Source: Pseudovibrio sp. Ad37 (GTDB lineage Bacteria; Pseudomonadota; Alphaproteobacteria; Rhizobiales; Stappiaceae). From it: a stretch of 48,791 nt of DNA. Both the position numbers and the translations under genes were made by a program. The stretch's first letter is position 1; each line of letters begins with the position of its first letter. Location of the stretch: the NCBI RefSeq assembly GCF_001623075.1, contig NZ_LMCF01000027.1:1-48791 (forward strand). Direction: 5' to 3'. Below the pieces are notes generated by a model that did not search any database, was not told where the DNA came from, and was given only the letters and a program-made list of their open reading frames with translations. Shown piece after piece: positions 1-8,831 of this stretch.

Positions 1-81
1 GTTCTGGCTCAAATCGCTGATCACAAGATCACCCGCCTCAACGATCTCATGCCGTGGTGTTACGCTGCTAAGCCAGCGTAA
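1..81 (+). CDS. IS66-type transposase, C-terminal 26 residues (partial)
   Basis: Frame 1 is open from the window edge to a TAA at 79-81. The visible tail contains [15 protein letters not shown] followed by a short basic end. IS66 transposases typically finish with a motif of the form 'ADH.I.R...LLPW', so this is the extreme C-terminus of such a protein. The catalytic domain lies outside the window. The gene points toward the disrupted ABC ATPase. A competing minus-strand frame is also open here, but it has no start codon and no recognisable motif. Confidence 0.65.
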   Translation, partial: VLAQIADHKITRLNDLMPWCYAAKPA

Positions 82-126
82 CAGGGCCTATTTCCGTTTT
101 GTAGGTCGGGTTCGCCGGACGCACAC
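1..126 (+). mobile_element. 3' end of an IS66-family insertion sequence
   Basis: The window opens inside an insertion sequence. It holds the last codons of an IS66-like transposase (1-81), a short tail, and near 113-126 a terminal sequence. Read on the minus strand this end is GTGTGCGTCCGGCGAACCC, resembling IS66 ends as I remember them (GTAAGCGTCCGGCGAA). Immediately beyond 126 the reading frame of the minus-strand ABC ATPase begins to make sense, so 126 is taken as the junction. Family assignment rests on the transposase tail, the end sequence and the broken host gene. The left end and target duplication are outside the window. Confidence 0.7.
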
Positions 127-775
127 TGCCGATTTGTTGGATCACGCCGTCTTTCATGATGGCGATGCGATCGGCCAGCGTCATGGCCTCGATCTGGTCA
201 TGGGTCACATAGACCATAGTGGCCTTGAGGGTCTGGTGGAGTTTTTTGATCTCCGTGCGCATTTCGCCGCGCAGTTTGGCGTCCAGATTGGAGAGCGGTT
301 CATCAAACAGGAAGATCTTGGGGCGACGCACGAGGGCACGACCCATGGCAACGCGTTGGCGTTGTCCGCCGGAAAGTTGGGCCGGTTTGCGGGCAAGTAG
401 ATGCTCGATCTGCAGCATGCTGGCCACCTCATACACGGCGGCTTTACGTTCAGCTTTGCTGATCCTGCGCATTTCCAGACCAAACGCGATGTTGCGCTCT
501 ACCGTCATATTTGGGTAGAGCGCGTAGCTCTGGAACACCATGGCGATATCGCGGTTCTTGGGGTGGACGTCGTTGACCACCTCACCATCCAGCCGGATGG
601 TGCCGTCTGCGATGGGTTCCAGTCCGGCGATGATGTTGAGCAGCGTCGACTTTCCGCAGCCGGACGCACCAAGCAGGACAAGGAATTCGCCATCTTTTAC
701 ATCAAGCGAAATGTCCTGGAGGACGTCTGTTGAGCCAAAGGATTTTGAGGCATGTTCGATGGATATGGTCGCCAT
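68..775 (-). CDS. sugar ABC transporter ATP-binding protein, truncated by an IS
   Basis: Nucleotide-binding subunit of the sugar importer encoded just upstream on the minus strand (MalK/UgpC/GtsD family). Start chosen at 775 ([14 protein letters not shown]), where homology begins; a longer frame to 853 has no family match. Walker [10 protein letters not shown] is at residues 36-44, signature LSGGQ at 134-138, Walker B/DEP near 155-160 and the switch His at 192, so the nucleotide-binding domain is complete. Family members run to about 350-370 residues with a C-terminal TOBE regulatory domain. Here the sequence departs after residue 216 (IQQIG), and the last 19 codons come from the IS66 end, giving 235 residues. 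The product therefore lacks TOBE; whether it still energises uptake is unknown. Confidence 0.85.
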   Translation of the reverse strand: MATISIEHASKSFGSTDVLQDISLDVKDGEFLVLLGASGCGKSTLLNIIAGLEPIADGTIRLDGEVVNDVHPKNRDIAMVFQSYALYPNMTVERNIAFGLEMRRISKAERKAAVYEVASMLQIEHLLARKPAQLSGGQRQRVAMGRALVRRPKIFLFDEPLSNLDAKLRGEMRTEIKKLHQTLKATMVYVTHDQIEAMTLADRIAIMKDGVIQQIGSVRPANPTYKTEIGPVTLA

Positions 776-785
776 AAATGAGCCT

Positions 786-1673
786 TTAGCCTTTGACCGC
801 GCCGGCGGTGAGCCCGCGCACGAAGAAACGTCCAGCGATGATGTAGACAACAAGGGTTGGCGCGGCGGCTATGAGCGCGGCTGCCATGTCCACGTTGTAC
901 TGTTTCACGCTGGTGGTGGAGTTGATGAGATTGTTGAGCGCGACTGTCACGGGCTGAGACCCGCCTGAGGTGAAGCTGGCGCCGAAGAGGAACTCGTTCC
1001 ACACCTGCGTGAATTGCCAGATGACCGAGACCACGATGATGGGAACCGAGAGCGGTAGCATGATGTGCCAGAAGATGCGGAAGAACCCTGCCCCGTCCAT
1101 TGTGGCTGCCCGGACCAGCTCTTGCGGAACGGAAACGTAGTAGTTGCGGAAGAACAGCGTGGTGAAACTGATGCCGTAGATGGTGTGCACGACGATCAAG
1201 CCAGTGATGGAGTTGGCGATGCCCAGATAGCCGAGGGTTTGGGCCATGGGCAGGATGACGATCTGGAACGGAATGAAACAGCCGAACAGCATCAGGGCGA
1301 AGATGATGTTTGCGCCGCGGAAGCGGAAGAGCGACAGGGCATAGCCACTTAAGGCGCCGATCAGGGTGGAGATCGCAACCGACGGCACGGACATAATCAC
1401 CGAGTTGAGGAAGTACGGGCGCAGGCCCTCGCAGCGCACACCGATGCAGGCGCTGGACCATGCCTCGCGCCAGGCGGTGAAGTTGAGCTCATGGGGCAGA
1501 TCCAGCAAGGCTCCTGCGCGGATCTCGGCAAGATCCTTCAGCGAGGTAGAGAGCACCACGTAGATTGGGCCCAGATAGAGCACGGCGGCGGCGAGCAGTA
1601 AGGTCCAGATAAACAGCCGGCCAAGCAGATGGCGTTTGCCGTTGGCGCCTGGGAGTGTTTTGGGTTCAGCCAT
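786..1673 (-). CDS. sugar ABC transporter permease (GtsC/MalG type)
   Basis: Inner-membrane permease of a carbohydrate importer, 295 residues, with about six hydrophobic segments starting at residues 20-42. The EAA loop that docks on the ATPase is visible at about 186-207 ([18 protein letters not shown].. then LPL). It begins inside the 3' end of the preceding permease gene (8-nt overlap, 1666-1673), which indicates translational coupling, and is followed 10 nt later by the ATPase. Order and sequence fit GtsC of Pseudomonas-type glucose/mannose transporters. The family is certain; the sugar is inferred from the binding protein. Confidence 0.9.
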   Translation of the reverse strand: MAEPKTLPGANGKRHLLGRLFIWTLLLAAAVLYLGPIYVVLSTSLKDLAEIRAGALLDLPHELNFTAWREAWSSACIGVRCEGLRPYFLNSVIMSVPSVAISTLIGALSGYALSLFRFRGANIIFALMLFGCFIPFQIVILPMAQTLGYLGIANSITGLIVVHTIYGISFTTLFFRNYYVSVPQELVRAATMDGAGFFRIFWHIMLPLSVPIIVVSVIWQFTQVWNEFLFGASFTSGGSQPVTVALNNLINSTTSVKQYNVDMAAALIAAAPTLVVYIIAGRFFVRGLTAGAVKG

Positions 1674-2592
1674 GACGCTTTGCCCTCAACTCGGAATACA
1701 GATAGGGCACGATGATTGCAGCCACGGTTGCCAGCATCATCATGGCAGAAGCTGCTCCAAGGCCGATCTGGTTACGGCGGAAGGCCATCTCGTACATGAA
1801 GTTGGCTGGCAGCGTGGAGGAGTAGCCCGGCCCGCCATTTGTCAGTGCCACCACAAGGTCGAAGCTCTTGATAGACAAGTGTGCGAGAATGACGAAGGCG
1901 GAGAGGAATACAGGCCTCAACGATGGCAGGATGATGCCGAAATAGATGCGGGTGGTGCTGGCGCCGTCCAGATGAGCGGCACGGATGATGTCCTCATCAA
2001 CGGTACGCAGAGCAGACAGAAACAGGGCCATCACGAAGCCTGAGGCCTGCCAGACGGCGGCGAGGACCACCACATAGATCGCCATATCGCGGTTGACGAT
2101 CCAGTCGAACTGGAAGCTTTCCCACCCCAGTTTTTGCATGTAGCTTTCAATGCCGAGGGACGGGTTCAGGATCCATTTCCACGCTGTGCCCGTCACAATG
2201 AAGCTGATCGCCATGGGATACAGATAGATCGTGCGCAGCGCACCTTCTGCCCGGATGCGTTGATCCAGCAGAACGGCCAGCACGCAGCCAATGGTGATTG
2301 AGAACAAGATGTAAAGACTGCCGAAAATCAGGAGGTTATGGAAAGCTACGTTCCAGCGGTCCATGGCCAGCAGGCGCACATATTGCTGAATGCCCTGAAA
2401 ATCAAAGGTAGGTAGCATGCGGGAGTTGGTGAGCGAGATGAAGCCCGTCCATGCAATGAAGCCATAAACGAAGAACACCAGGAGCAAGAACGGTGGTGCG
2501 ACCACCAGCTGCGGCAAATATCGCTGCGCTCTGTCGAGAACAGACATCTGCTTGCGCTGCTGGGGGTTGGACATAGGGTTCTCTTTGCTCAC
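1666..2592 (-). CDS. sugar ABC transporter permease (GtsB/MalF type)
   Basis: First permease of the same importer, 308 residues, with a cytoplasmic N-terminus and about six transmembrane segments from residue 27 onward. The EAA loop is at about 204-224 (RAAHLDGASTTRIYFGIILP). It lies 54 nt downstream of the binding-protein gene and overlaps the next permease by 8 nt, so the four genes form one minus-strand operon. Start at 2592 (MSKENP). GtsB-like by gene order and by the binding protein it serves. Heterodimer formation with the 786-1673 product is expected from the family. Confidence 0.9.
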   Translation of the reverse strand: MSKENPMSNPQQRKQMSVLDRAQRYLPQLVVAPPFLLLVFFVYGFIAWTGFISLTNSRMLPTFDFQGIQQYVRLLAMDRWNVAFHNLLIFGSLYILFSITIGCVLAVLLDQRIRAEGALRTIYLYPMAISFIVTGTAWKWILNPSLGIESYMQKLGWESFQFDWIVNRDMAIYVVVLAAVWQASGFVMALFLSALRTVDEDIIRAAHLDGASTTRIYFGIILPSLRPVFLSAFVILAHLSIKSFDLVVALTNGGPGYSSTLPANFMYEMAFRRNQIGLGAASAMMMLATVAAIIVPYLYSELRAKRHG

Positions 2593-2646
2593 TGGGTGCT
2601 GCGGTCTTATCAGGATCTACGCTTTACTCTGACTGCCCTAGGGAAA

Positions 2647-3894
2647 TCAATCTGCTAGGATTACGGTCTCGGCAAGTTGATTGACAGCCTCTTGCGAAGA
2701 CATATCCGTATTGAAATGCTCTGTGACCACATCCAGAAAAGCCCCACGCACGGCACCGGACTGAACAAGCTCGTGGGCGATGGACCCAACCACTGTGTTG
2801 CGGGCTTCATTGAGAAGAAGGTCTTCGCTTGATTTCATGGCGCACTCGTCAAAGCCATCAAGGCTCACGCCAAGTCTGGCAGGAATAGAGCCTTTCAGCA
2901 GGTTGAAGTCCTTTTGCACCTCTTCATCCAGCAGCATGGAGGCCATCAGTTGCTGTCCGGCTTGCTGCTCAGGGTCTGAGACTTTGAACATGGCGAAGCT
3001 GTCGGAGTTGATGATGTAACCGCCTTTGGAGGGAGACGAGACGCAGATGAAGTCTTCACCGTATTTGAGGCCAGTTGTCAGAAATTCGGCCTTGGCCCAG
3101 TCGCCCATAATCTGCATGGCCGCTTCACCGCGCATCACCATGGCAGTGGCAAGGTTCCACTCACGGCCCGGAGCGCCGGGGTCCACATAAGTGCTGAGCT
3201 TGCGCATCTGGTCGAACACCTTGATCATGGTCTCCGAGCGCAAAGCGTCCTGATCCAGATCCAGATAGACTTTTTTGTAAAAGTCCGCGCCGCCGATCCC
3301 CAGCAACACCACTTCAAACAGGGTCACGTCTTGCCAGGGCTGTCCGCCATGGGCGAGTGGGATAATGCCAGCGGCCTTGATTTTGTCCGCCACCTCGTTG
3401 AACTCTTCCCATGTTTGCGGAGGTGTCACGCCGACCTTATCCAGCACTTTCGGGTTGGCCCAGATCCAGTCCACACGGTGGATGTTCAAAGGCACAGCAA
3501 CATATTTGCCCTGATACTGAACGGTTTCTTTCAAAAGGTCTGGAAGCAGCTCATCCCAGTTCTGCTGCTGCGCTATGGTGTTAAGCCCTTGAAGCGAGCC
3601 AATTTCGGCCCATTCCTGAATGTTCTGGCCTTTGATCTGGGCAACGGAGGGCGGCACCTGGGCCAGCGCACGGGCACGCAAGACGGCTGCCATGGCATCG
3701 CCGCCTCCGCCAGCAACAGGTGCGTCATCCCACACGCCGCCACGGGCCTCAAACGCTTGCTTGAGCGAAAGGGCAGCACGTGCTTCTCCACCTGATGTCC
3801 AGAAATGCAGAACTTCAGCGGTGGGTGCGGCTTGTGCCGTTATGCTACCGAATAAAACAGCAAGTGCGACCAAGCTGAGACGCGGGCTGCCCAT
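2647..3894 (-). CDS. glucose-type sugar ABC transporter substrate-binding protein (GtsA-like)
   Basis: Periplasmic binding protein that delivers sugar to the two permeases. Start set at 3894 (MGSPRLSLVALAVLF): it gives a standard signal peptide cut near AQAA and has GGGAG eight bases upstream. The longer frame to 4242 has no signal sequence. The mature 415-codon product carries the landmarks of the glucose/mannose GtsA group: LHFWTSGGEA, APVAGGGGDAM, YVAVPLNIHRVDWIW, IPLAHGGQPWQDVTLFE and MQIMGDWAKAEF. In Pseudomonas the same proteins sit beside a GltR/GtrS-type regulator pair, as here. Glucose or mannose is therefore the likely substrate, not proven. Confidence 0.88.
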   Translation of the reverse strand: MGSPRLSLVALAVLFGSITAQAAPTAEVLHFWTSGGEARAALSLKQAFEARGGVWDDAPVAGGGGDAMAAVLRARALAQVPPSVAQIKGQNIQEWAEIGSLQGLNTIAQQQNWDELLPDLLKETVQYQGKYVAVPLNIHRVDWIWANPKVLDKVGVTPPQTWEEFNEVADKIKAAGIIPLAHGGQPWQDVTLFEVVLLGIGGADFYKKVYLDLDQDALRSETMIKVFDQMRKLSTYVDPGAPGREWNLATAMVMRGEAAMQIMGDWAKAEFLTTGLKYGEDFICVSSPSKGGYIINSDSFAMFKVSDPEQQAGQQLMASMLLDEEVQKDFNLLKGSIPARLGVSLDGFDECAMKSSEDLLLNEARNTVVGSIAHELVQSGAVRGAFLDVVTEHFNTDMSSQEAVNQLAETVILAD

Positions 3895-3979
3895 TACATT
3901 CTCCCGATGGGTATTCTCAAGGACGCTTCTAGCAAACTCTTTCTTCAATTTATCGCGTATAAACACACAATCCAATGAA

Positions 3980-3993
3980 CTTGCACGTGCAAG
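3980..3993. promoter_or_regulatory. perfect 14-bp palindrome in the divergent promoter region
   Basis: CTTGCACGTGCAAG reads identically on both strands and lies in the 200-bp gap between the divergent binding-protein gene (start 3894) and response-regulator gene (start 4096). Its position suggests an operator that could control both directions. No regulator can be assigned from sequence alone; OmpR-family regulators usually prefer direct repeats, so a different repressor may bind here. Confidence 0.5.
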
Positions 3994-4095
3994 ACAACCT
4001 GACGCATACACATTCCTCTCGCAGCGGCCAAATGTTTTGTTATACAGCACTGGGCCAGAGTGAGCTGGTTGGGACTGAAATGGGTACACCGAGGT

Positions 4096-4815
4096 ATGAT
4101 GCTCTCGAACAAAACACTGCTGATTGTTGACGATGATGAGGAAATCGCCAGCCTGACGGCAGACTTCCTGAAAGATCGTGGGTACACCGTGTTCACTGCA
4201 AACTCTGCAGAGGAAGCCATTGAGCTTCTGGACACCAACCACATTGATCTGATGGTTCTGGACATCATGTTGCCGGGAGAAAACGGGCTGACCCTGTGCC
4301 AGCGCGTGCGCCAGACCTCCAGGATGCCAATCATCATCATCTCCGCGATTACAGGTGATACGGAGCGTATTGTCGGGCTGGAGCTGGGCGCTGATGATTA
4401 TCTGGAAAAGCCGTTCAATCCTCGTGAGTTACAGGCTCGCATCTTCGCTATTTTCCGCCGGACTGAAGACGTTGAAACAGCAGCCGCGCCCAAAGCGCAG
4501 CGCTTTGAGTTCGCCGGTTGGAAACTGGATGAGGCAACCCGCCACCTGACCGCACCAGATGGTGTGCTGGTGCATTTGAGCTCTTCCGAGTTTGACGCTT
4601 TACTGACCTTTGTGAAGGCACCACAAAAACCGATCTCTCGCGATACACTGGGCCGCGTGCTGCGCGGTGCTAAGGTGGATTCCCACGATCGCAGTATTGA
4701 TATTCTGATCAGCCGCCTGCGCAAGAAGCTGGCACAGACGGACCCAAGTACGGACTTCATCACCACAGTGCGTCATCAGGGCTATCTGTTTTCTCAAAGC
4801 GTAACGCGGGTGTAG
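4096..4815 (+). CDS. OmpR-family response regulator (GltR-like)
   Basis: Two-component response regulator, about 239 residues. The receiver domain has the acidic pocket VDDD at 11-14, phosphoacceptor Asp56 in LMVLDIMLPGENG and Lys105 in LEKPF. It is followed by a winged-helix DNA-binding domain (about 135-235, ending in TTVRHQGYLFS). Start is ambiguous: GTG 4060, ATG 4096 or ATG 4099; the GAGG at 4091-4094 best suits 4099 or 4096. It is divergent from the glucose-type ABC operon and followed by its sensor kinase 27 nt downstream. The placement mirrors gltR-gtrS beside gts genes in Pseudomonas, so control of sugar uptake is a reasonable inference. Confidence 0.88.
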   Translation: MMLSNKTLLIVDDDEEIASLTADFLKDRGYTVFTANSAEEAIELLDTNHIDLMVLDIMLPGENGLTLCQRVRQTSRMPIIIISAITGDTERIVGLELGADDYLEKPFNPRELQARIFAIFRRTEDVETAAAPKAQRFEFAGWKLDEATRHLTAPDGVLVHLSSSEFDALLTFVKAPQKPISRDTLGRVLRGAKVDSHDRSIDILISRLRKKLAQTDPSTDFITTVRHQGYLFSQSVTRV

Positions 4816-4842
4816 GTCCATGGCACTGAAAAGAGCGTGGCC

Positions 4843-6255
4843 ATGTCAGGACTGATCCTGAGTCTCCTGCCCAGATCCCTTGAACGCCGTATGGTTGTGG
4901 TTCTCATCACCGCCGTGCTCTCGGTTTTCGTGGTTTTGGGGCTCACGCTCAACGCCTACAACACGCGCGAGTTAGCACTGGCGAACTCTTTTGAGGCCGG
5001 TGCGGAACTGAGCCAATACATGCGCGGCACTGCATCCGCTCCTTTTGCGGGTAAGTATCTGCAGGTTGTTGAAGCTGGCAAACCAGTGTTTTCAGGTGAT
5101 GTCTCTTCTCTTCCTTTGACCTTCAATAACGATGGTCTCAAGCTCGCAGCCAAACTGGTGTTTACCGGCGCTCTGCCCCGGGCAGATTTGATCACGCACG
5201 ACCAACTCAATCCAGCCTATCAACTTGATAAGCTGGGCGCCTTTACTCAGGCAGTCACACGACAGGACAAGGCTATCAAGCTCTATCTGACCTTGCCAGA
5301 GGGACGAGGCAGCCGCCTGATCACCTTCCCGAAGTTGTGGCAAGACCGGATGACGGAGCCGGTGCTCTTCATCATCGCAGCCCTTTGCATCACACTGGTA
5401 TTTGTGCTGGCCCGCAGCCTCATTCACTACACCGCCGCCCCGTTCCGGTCCCTCGCAAAATATGAGCGGGCCGAACTGAAACCGTGGGACACCGAGGAAG
5501 CCGTTGCCCTGCAGGATACGCTGGTGCGAGAGCAGGAAGCCCGAGCGCAGTTGCTGGAAGAACAAAAACGCATGCTGGCCTCCATCAGTCATGACTTGCG
5601 CACCCCCGCAACCCGTTTGCGGCTCCGGTTGGAGCAGATCGAATCCACATCCCTACGCAACCGCATGCTGCATGATGTGGAGGAAATGACCCGTCTCATC
5701 GCGGCCTCGCTTGATTTTCTAAGGTTCAACGCCTTGCTGGAAGAGCCTCAGCACCTCTCCCTCGCCGCGCTGCTGCAATCTCTTTGTGATGACTATATGG
5801 ACACGGGCAATGATGTTGTCTTCGTCCCCCAGCGCCATAAACTGACGGACCAAAGCCGCAATATTTTTGGTGGTGGCGGTGAAGTTGAGCTGGAGGTTGA
5901 GGGCCGCGCAGTCATGAACGGGCAACCGACTGCTTTGCGCCGTGCCTTTAGCAATCTCATTGATAATGCGCTCAAATATGGTGGTGCGGCCACCGTTGAG
6001 ATGCAAAACCTTGAGAATGATCAGCTGCTTGTTTCCATCAGTGATCCCGGTCCCGGCATTCCGGACCATCTGCACGAGAAGGTGTTTGAGCCCTTCTTCC
6101 GCAATGACAGTGTGGAGCGCACCCGCTCTTCCAGTGTTGGCCTCGGCCTTTCCATCGTCAAACAGATCATCAACGCCCATGGCGGCGAAATCAGCCTTGG
6201 CGAAACACCGGAAGGCAAGTTCTGTATCTTCGTGAAATTGCCGCGCGAGTTGTAG
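4843..6255 (+). CDS. sensor histidine kinase, partner of the GltR-like regulator
   Basis: Membrane sensor kinase, 470 residues. ATG 4843 is preferred because AAGAG lies seven bases upstream; GTG 4837 is the alternative. Transmembrane segments lie near residues 16-38 and 175-197 and enclose a periplasmic sensor region of about 135 residues. Then come a linker, the H box ISHDLRTPATRLR with phosphorylated His250, the N box NLIDNALKYGG, the G1 box DPGPGIPDHL, the F box EPFFR and the G2 box GLGLSIVKQI. It forms an operon with the response regulator. GtrS of Pseudomonas senses 2-ketogluconate/6-phosphogluconate; the ligand here is unknown. Confidence 0.88.
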   Translation: MSGLILSLLPRSLERRMVVVLITAVLSVFVVLGLTLNAYNTRELALANSFEAGAELSQYMRGTASAPFAGKYLQVVEAGKPVFSGDVSSLPLTFNNDGLKLAAKLVFTGALPRADLITHDQLNPAYQLDKLGAFTQAVTRQDKAIKLYLTLPEGRGSRLITFPKLWQDRMTEPVLFIIAALCITLVFVLARSLIHYTAAPFRSLAKYERAELKPWDTEEAVALQDTLVREQEARAQLLEEQKRMLASISHDLRTPATRLRLRLEQIESTSLRNRMLHDVEEMTRLIAASLDFLRFNALLEEPQHLSLAALLQSLCDDYMDTGNDVVFVPQRHKLTDQSRNIFGGGGEVELEVEGRAVMNGQPTALRRAFSNLIDNALKYGGAATVEMQNLENDQLLVSISDPGPGIPDHLHEKVFEPFFRNDSVERTRSSSVGLGLSIVKQIINAHGGEISLGETPEGKFCIFVKLPREL

Positions 6256-6324
6256 GTGCACTCGCCTTCTGCGTAGTTTCCCTCATAGAACCCACCATTT
6301 TGGGGAAAGACCCGCAAAAACAAC

Positions 6325-6352
6325 CTGTAATGTAACAAGTTGATACATCAGG
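6325..6352. promoter_or_regulatory. inverted-repeat operator upstream of the sugar kinase
   Basis: The 19-bp core at 6330-6348 (ATGTAACAAGTTGATACAT) is a near-perfect palindrome with half-sites ATGTAwCAA and TTGwTACAT. It is bordered by CCTG on the left and CAGG on the right. It lies about 125 bp upstream of the PfkB kinase start. A closely matching motif (16 of 18 positions over CTGTAATGTAWCAAGYTG) recurs at 8648 upstream of the PTS operon, which suggests a shared transcription factor. Confidence 0.5.
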
Positions 6353-6471
6353 TTTGCGAGCAAGGCACTTTCATGATTTCCCTAGGACATCATTTAGAAA
6401 TCCGTCGTTAAAAGCGGAAGGTACCATCACTGCATTTGCGCAGTGTGACCCGGACTTTAATGGAGTACAGG

Positions 6472-7368
6472 ATGAAAGCGCTATTTATTGGCCAGTCCTA
6501 CATCGACGTGACCTTTTTGTCAGAGACCATGCCGGAAGGTGACGAGAAGGCAATTGCGCAGGATTATGCTGTCAGCTTTGGTGGCAACGCTGTCACCGCG
6601 GCTTTCGTCTGCGCAAAGCTGGGCATTTCACCTGACCTGCTGTGCTCCATGGCAGACGATTGGCTCTCCCGCATGTTCCGCGATATGGCGGCCAAATACT
6701 CCATTCCAATCCATAGCTGCAAAGTGAAGGAAAGTTCCCTCTCCTTCATCATGCCGAAGGACGGCAAACGGGCCATCGTACGTTGTCGTGACAACGACTT
6801 CCTGCATCCGGTTCCTGAGCTTAACCTGGCTGGTTGTCAGGCGCTGCATGTAGATGGTCACATTCCTCATGCCGCTTTGCACTACGCCAAACTTTGCCGC
6901 AAACACGGCATCCTGACGTCTCTGGATGGTGGTGCTGTTCGCGAGAACACCGAGGAGCTGCTCGACTATATCGATGTAGCCATCGTATCCGAGCTGTTCT
7001 GTGAGCAACTTGGCAAACCCCCGGAAGACACGCTGGAATACTTGCGTGCCAAAGGCGTGAAGGTCGGCGGTGTCACACAAGGCGAAGAAGGCCTGCTGTG
7101 GTACGAAGACAAATGCCCGATCAAACGTTTACCAGCTCTGAAAGTGCCAAAAGAGCGCGTCATTGACACCAACGGAGCGGGTGATACCTTCCACGGTGCT
7201 TACGTCTATGCGTATCTGGCAGACCCAAAAGGCAGTTGGGAAGATCACTTCAAAACAGCACGCGCGGCCTCTGCACACGCCATTCAGTTCCTCGGCAACG
7301 AGGCATCCCTGCCAACCGTTCTTGACCTCGACAACGTGCAGAAGAATTTTCCAGCGAGTGATGCGTAA
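6472..7368 (+). CDS. PfkB-family sugar kinase
   Basis: ATP-dependent carbohydrate kinase of the ribokinase/PfkB family, 298 residues. Start at 6472 (MKALFIGQSYIDV) has GGAG six bases upstream; the longer frame from 6436 has no homology. The N-terminal GG motif is in VSFGGNAVTAA (36-43), and the catalytic anion-hole motif DTNGAGDTFHGA (232-243) contains the base Asp238. The length is normal. Only one base separates it from the IolW-like dehydrogenase, so they are co-transcribed. The substrate is not readable from the sequence: an inositol derivative, a keto-deoxy sugar or a fructose-like sugar are all possible. Confidence 0.85.
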   Translation: MKALFIGQSYIDVTFLSETMPEGDEKAIAQDYAVSFGGNAVTAAFVCAKLGISPDLLCSMADDWLSRMFRDMAAKYSIPIHSCKVKESSLSFIMPKDGKRAIVRCRDNDFLHPVPELNLAGCQALHVDGHIPHAALHYAKLCRKHGILTSLDGGAVRENTEELLDYIDVAIVSELFCEQLGKPPEDTLEYLRAKGVKVGGVTQGEEGLLWYEDKCPIKRLPALKVPKERVIDTNGAGDTFHGAYVYAYLADPKGSWEDHFKTARAASAHAIQFLGNEASLPTVLDLDNVQKNFPASDA

Positions 7369-7369
7369 C

Positions 7370-8410
7370 ATGAGTTCTGTTCAGCCTGTTAAAACGGCTC
7401 TTGTGGGCTTTGGTGTTTCTGGCCAAAGCTTCCACGCACCCCTGCTGACATTTGTGGAAGGGATCGACCTTGCCGCTGTGGTTTCCAGCAAACCGGATCT
7501 CGTCAAAAGCAAGTTGCCTGACTGCACGCCGTATACCTCCTTTGATGAGCTGTTGGAGCAACCGGAGATCGAGCTTGTCGTTCTCAGCCTGCCCAACACC
7601 TTGCACTACGACCATGCCAAAAAGGCCCTGCTCGCTGGCAAGCATGTGGTGGTTGAAAAGCCATTCACCATCACCAGTGCAGAAGCTGAAGAGCTGATCG
7701 ACATTGCAGAGCAGAAAGACCTGAAGCTCTCAGTCTATCATAATCGCCGGTTCGACTGTGATTTCCTGACGGTTCAGGACCTGATGGAAACAGGCAAGCT
7801 CGGCAAAGTGCACTCGTACCTGTGCAACTACAACCGCTACCGCCCGGACATTAAAGGCCGTTGGCGCGAGCAGGATATCCCCGGTGCTGGTATTCTTTAT
7901 GACCTCGGTGCCCATGGCATTGATCAGGCGCAGAGTTTGTTTGGCACGCCAAAATCCGTTCAGGCGAAACTGCGCGTTCAGCGTAAAGAGGCAGCAGCGG
8001 TGGATCACTTCCATCTTGTGCTCGGCTATGACGACTGCGACGTGATCCTACACGGCAACTGTCTCAGCACAGAGCAAGGTCCACGCTTTCAGGTGAGCGG
8101 GGATAAAGCCACCTACATTACCTATGGCATGGACCCGCAAGAGGACATGTTGAAGGCTGGCGGTGGACCTGCAAGCCCGACCTGGGGCGTTGAAGCTGAA
8201 GACGACAGGGGCACGCTGTATGACGAGACGGGTGAAGGTACGCGCGTACCAAGCCAGAAAGGTGGATACGAACGGTTCTACGCAGGTATGCGGGACGCCG
8301 TTCGCAAGGATACCGCAGTACCAGTCTCCCCACGTGACGCGATGCAGACCATCCGCATCATCGAAGCAGCTTATCTGAGCAACAAAGAAGCCAGAACTGT
8401 CTTGCTCTGA
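7370..8410 (+). CDS. Gfo/Idh/MocA oxidoreductase, IolW-like scyllo-inositol dehydrogenase (NADP)
   Basis: Cytoplasmic NAD(P)-dependent dehydrogenase, 346 residues, start ATG 7370 one base after the kinase stop. The Rossmann motif VGFGVSG is at residues 12-18 and the family EKP motif at 96-98. The catalytic region YDLGAHGIDQ contains Asp178 and His182. Long stretches resemble Bacillus IolW/YvaA, for example SVYHNRRFDCDFLT, NYNRYRP and DHFHLVLGY, so NADP-dependent interconversion of scyllo-inositol and scyllo-inosose is the best guess. E. coli YdgJ is another close relative. With the kinase it suggests a small cyclitol or sugar salvage unit; no other iol genes are in view. Confidence 0.82.
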   Translation: MSSVQPVKTALVGFGVSGQSFHAPLLTFVEGIDLAAVVSSKPDLVKSKLPDCTPYTSFDELLEQPEIELVVLSLPNTLHYDHAKKALLAGKHVVVEKPFTITSAEAEELIDIAEQKDLKLSVYHNRRFDCDFLTVQDLMETGKLGKVHSYLCNYNRYRPDIKGRWREQDIPGAGILYDLGAHGIDQAQSLFGTPKSVQAKLRVQRKEAAAVDHFHLVLGYDDCDVILHGNCLSTEQGPRFQVSGDKATYITYGMDPQEDMLKAGGGPASPTWGVEAEDDRGTLYDETGEGTRVPSQKGGYERFYAGMRDAVRKDTAVPVSPRDAMQTIRIIEAAYLSNKEARTVLL

Positions 8411-8647
8411 AGATCGAAACTTGACCTGTGGCGGCTCTATGCTGCCGCGGGCTCCTCTCCTCGCGGTTCAGCACATAAGCGCGCAGCAAAAAGCGCTTTG
8501 AACGCAAAAATCACAAAACAACGCAAAGAAAAATGCAGACTGAAATCCGGTCCCGTGGTCCCTTCAGGCATGCGCGCTTTTGCGATTTCGGGATGCTAGA
8601 GCGCGTGCTGATCTTCATTACAAGTGAAACTGCCCGAATTGGCCGCT

Positions 8648-8674
8648 CTGTAATGTATCAAGCTGTTGTTACAG
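8648..8674. promoter_or_regulatory. operator-like inverted repeat upstream of the PTS
   Basis: The element is bounded by CTGTAA (8648-8653) and TTACAG (8669-8674), an outer inverted repeat. Its left half, CTGTAATGTATCAAGCTG, differs at only two of 18 positions from the element at 6325 upstream of the sugar kinase. It lies about 315 bp upstream of the PTS start. It is inferred to bind the same regulator as the 6325 site. Confidence 0.45.
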
Positions 8675-8831
8675 CATTGTTGCAAATGTAAGGGAGGGTG
8701 CTGCCGACTGCATGTAATTGCATGATGTATATTAGTATATAATACGAGTTAATCTTATCTATACATCAAGTCGATTAGCACTGATATCCTTCAGCAAGTC
8801 ATTCTCTATGTAATGAGAAATATTTCCCTTT

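Noticed and set aside
1-67. A minus-strand open frame ([19 protein letters not shown]) that might be the severed ATPase C-terminus.
   Set aside because: It has no start, does not match TOBE domains, and lies opposite the transposase tail, so it is best explained as an antisense shadow.
4813-4845. The response regulator and sensor kinase are in the same frame separated by a TAG, like the cus genes.
   Set aside because: Each protein is complete at its usual length with its own start and ribosome site, so TAG is a normal stop here and not a candidate for read-through.
8420-8450. A GCGGC/GCCGC stem after the IolW-like gene.
   Set aside because: Short stem and no following T run, so not called as a terminator.
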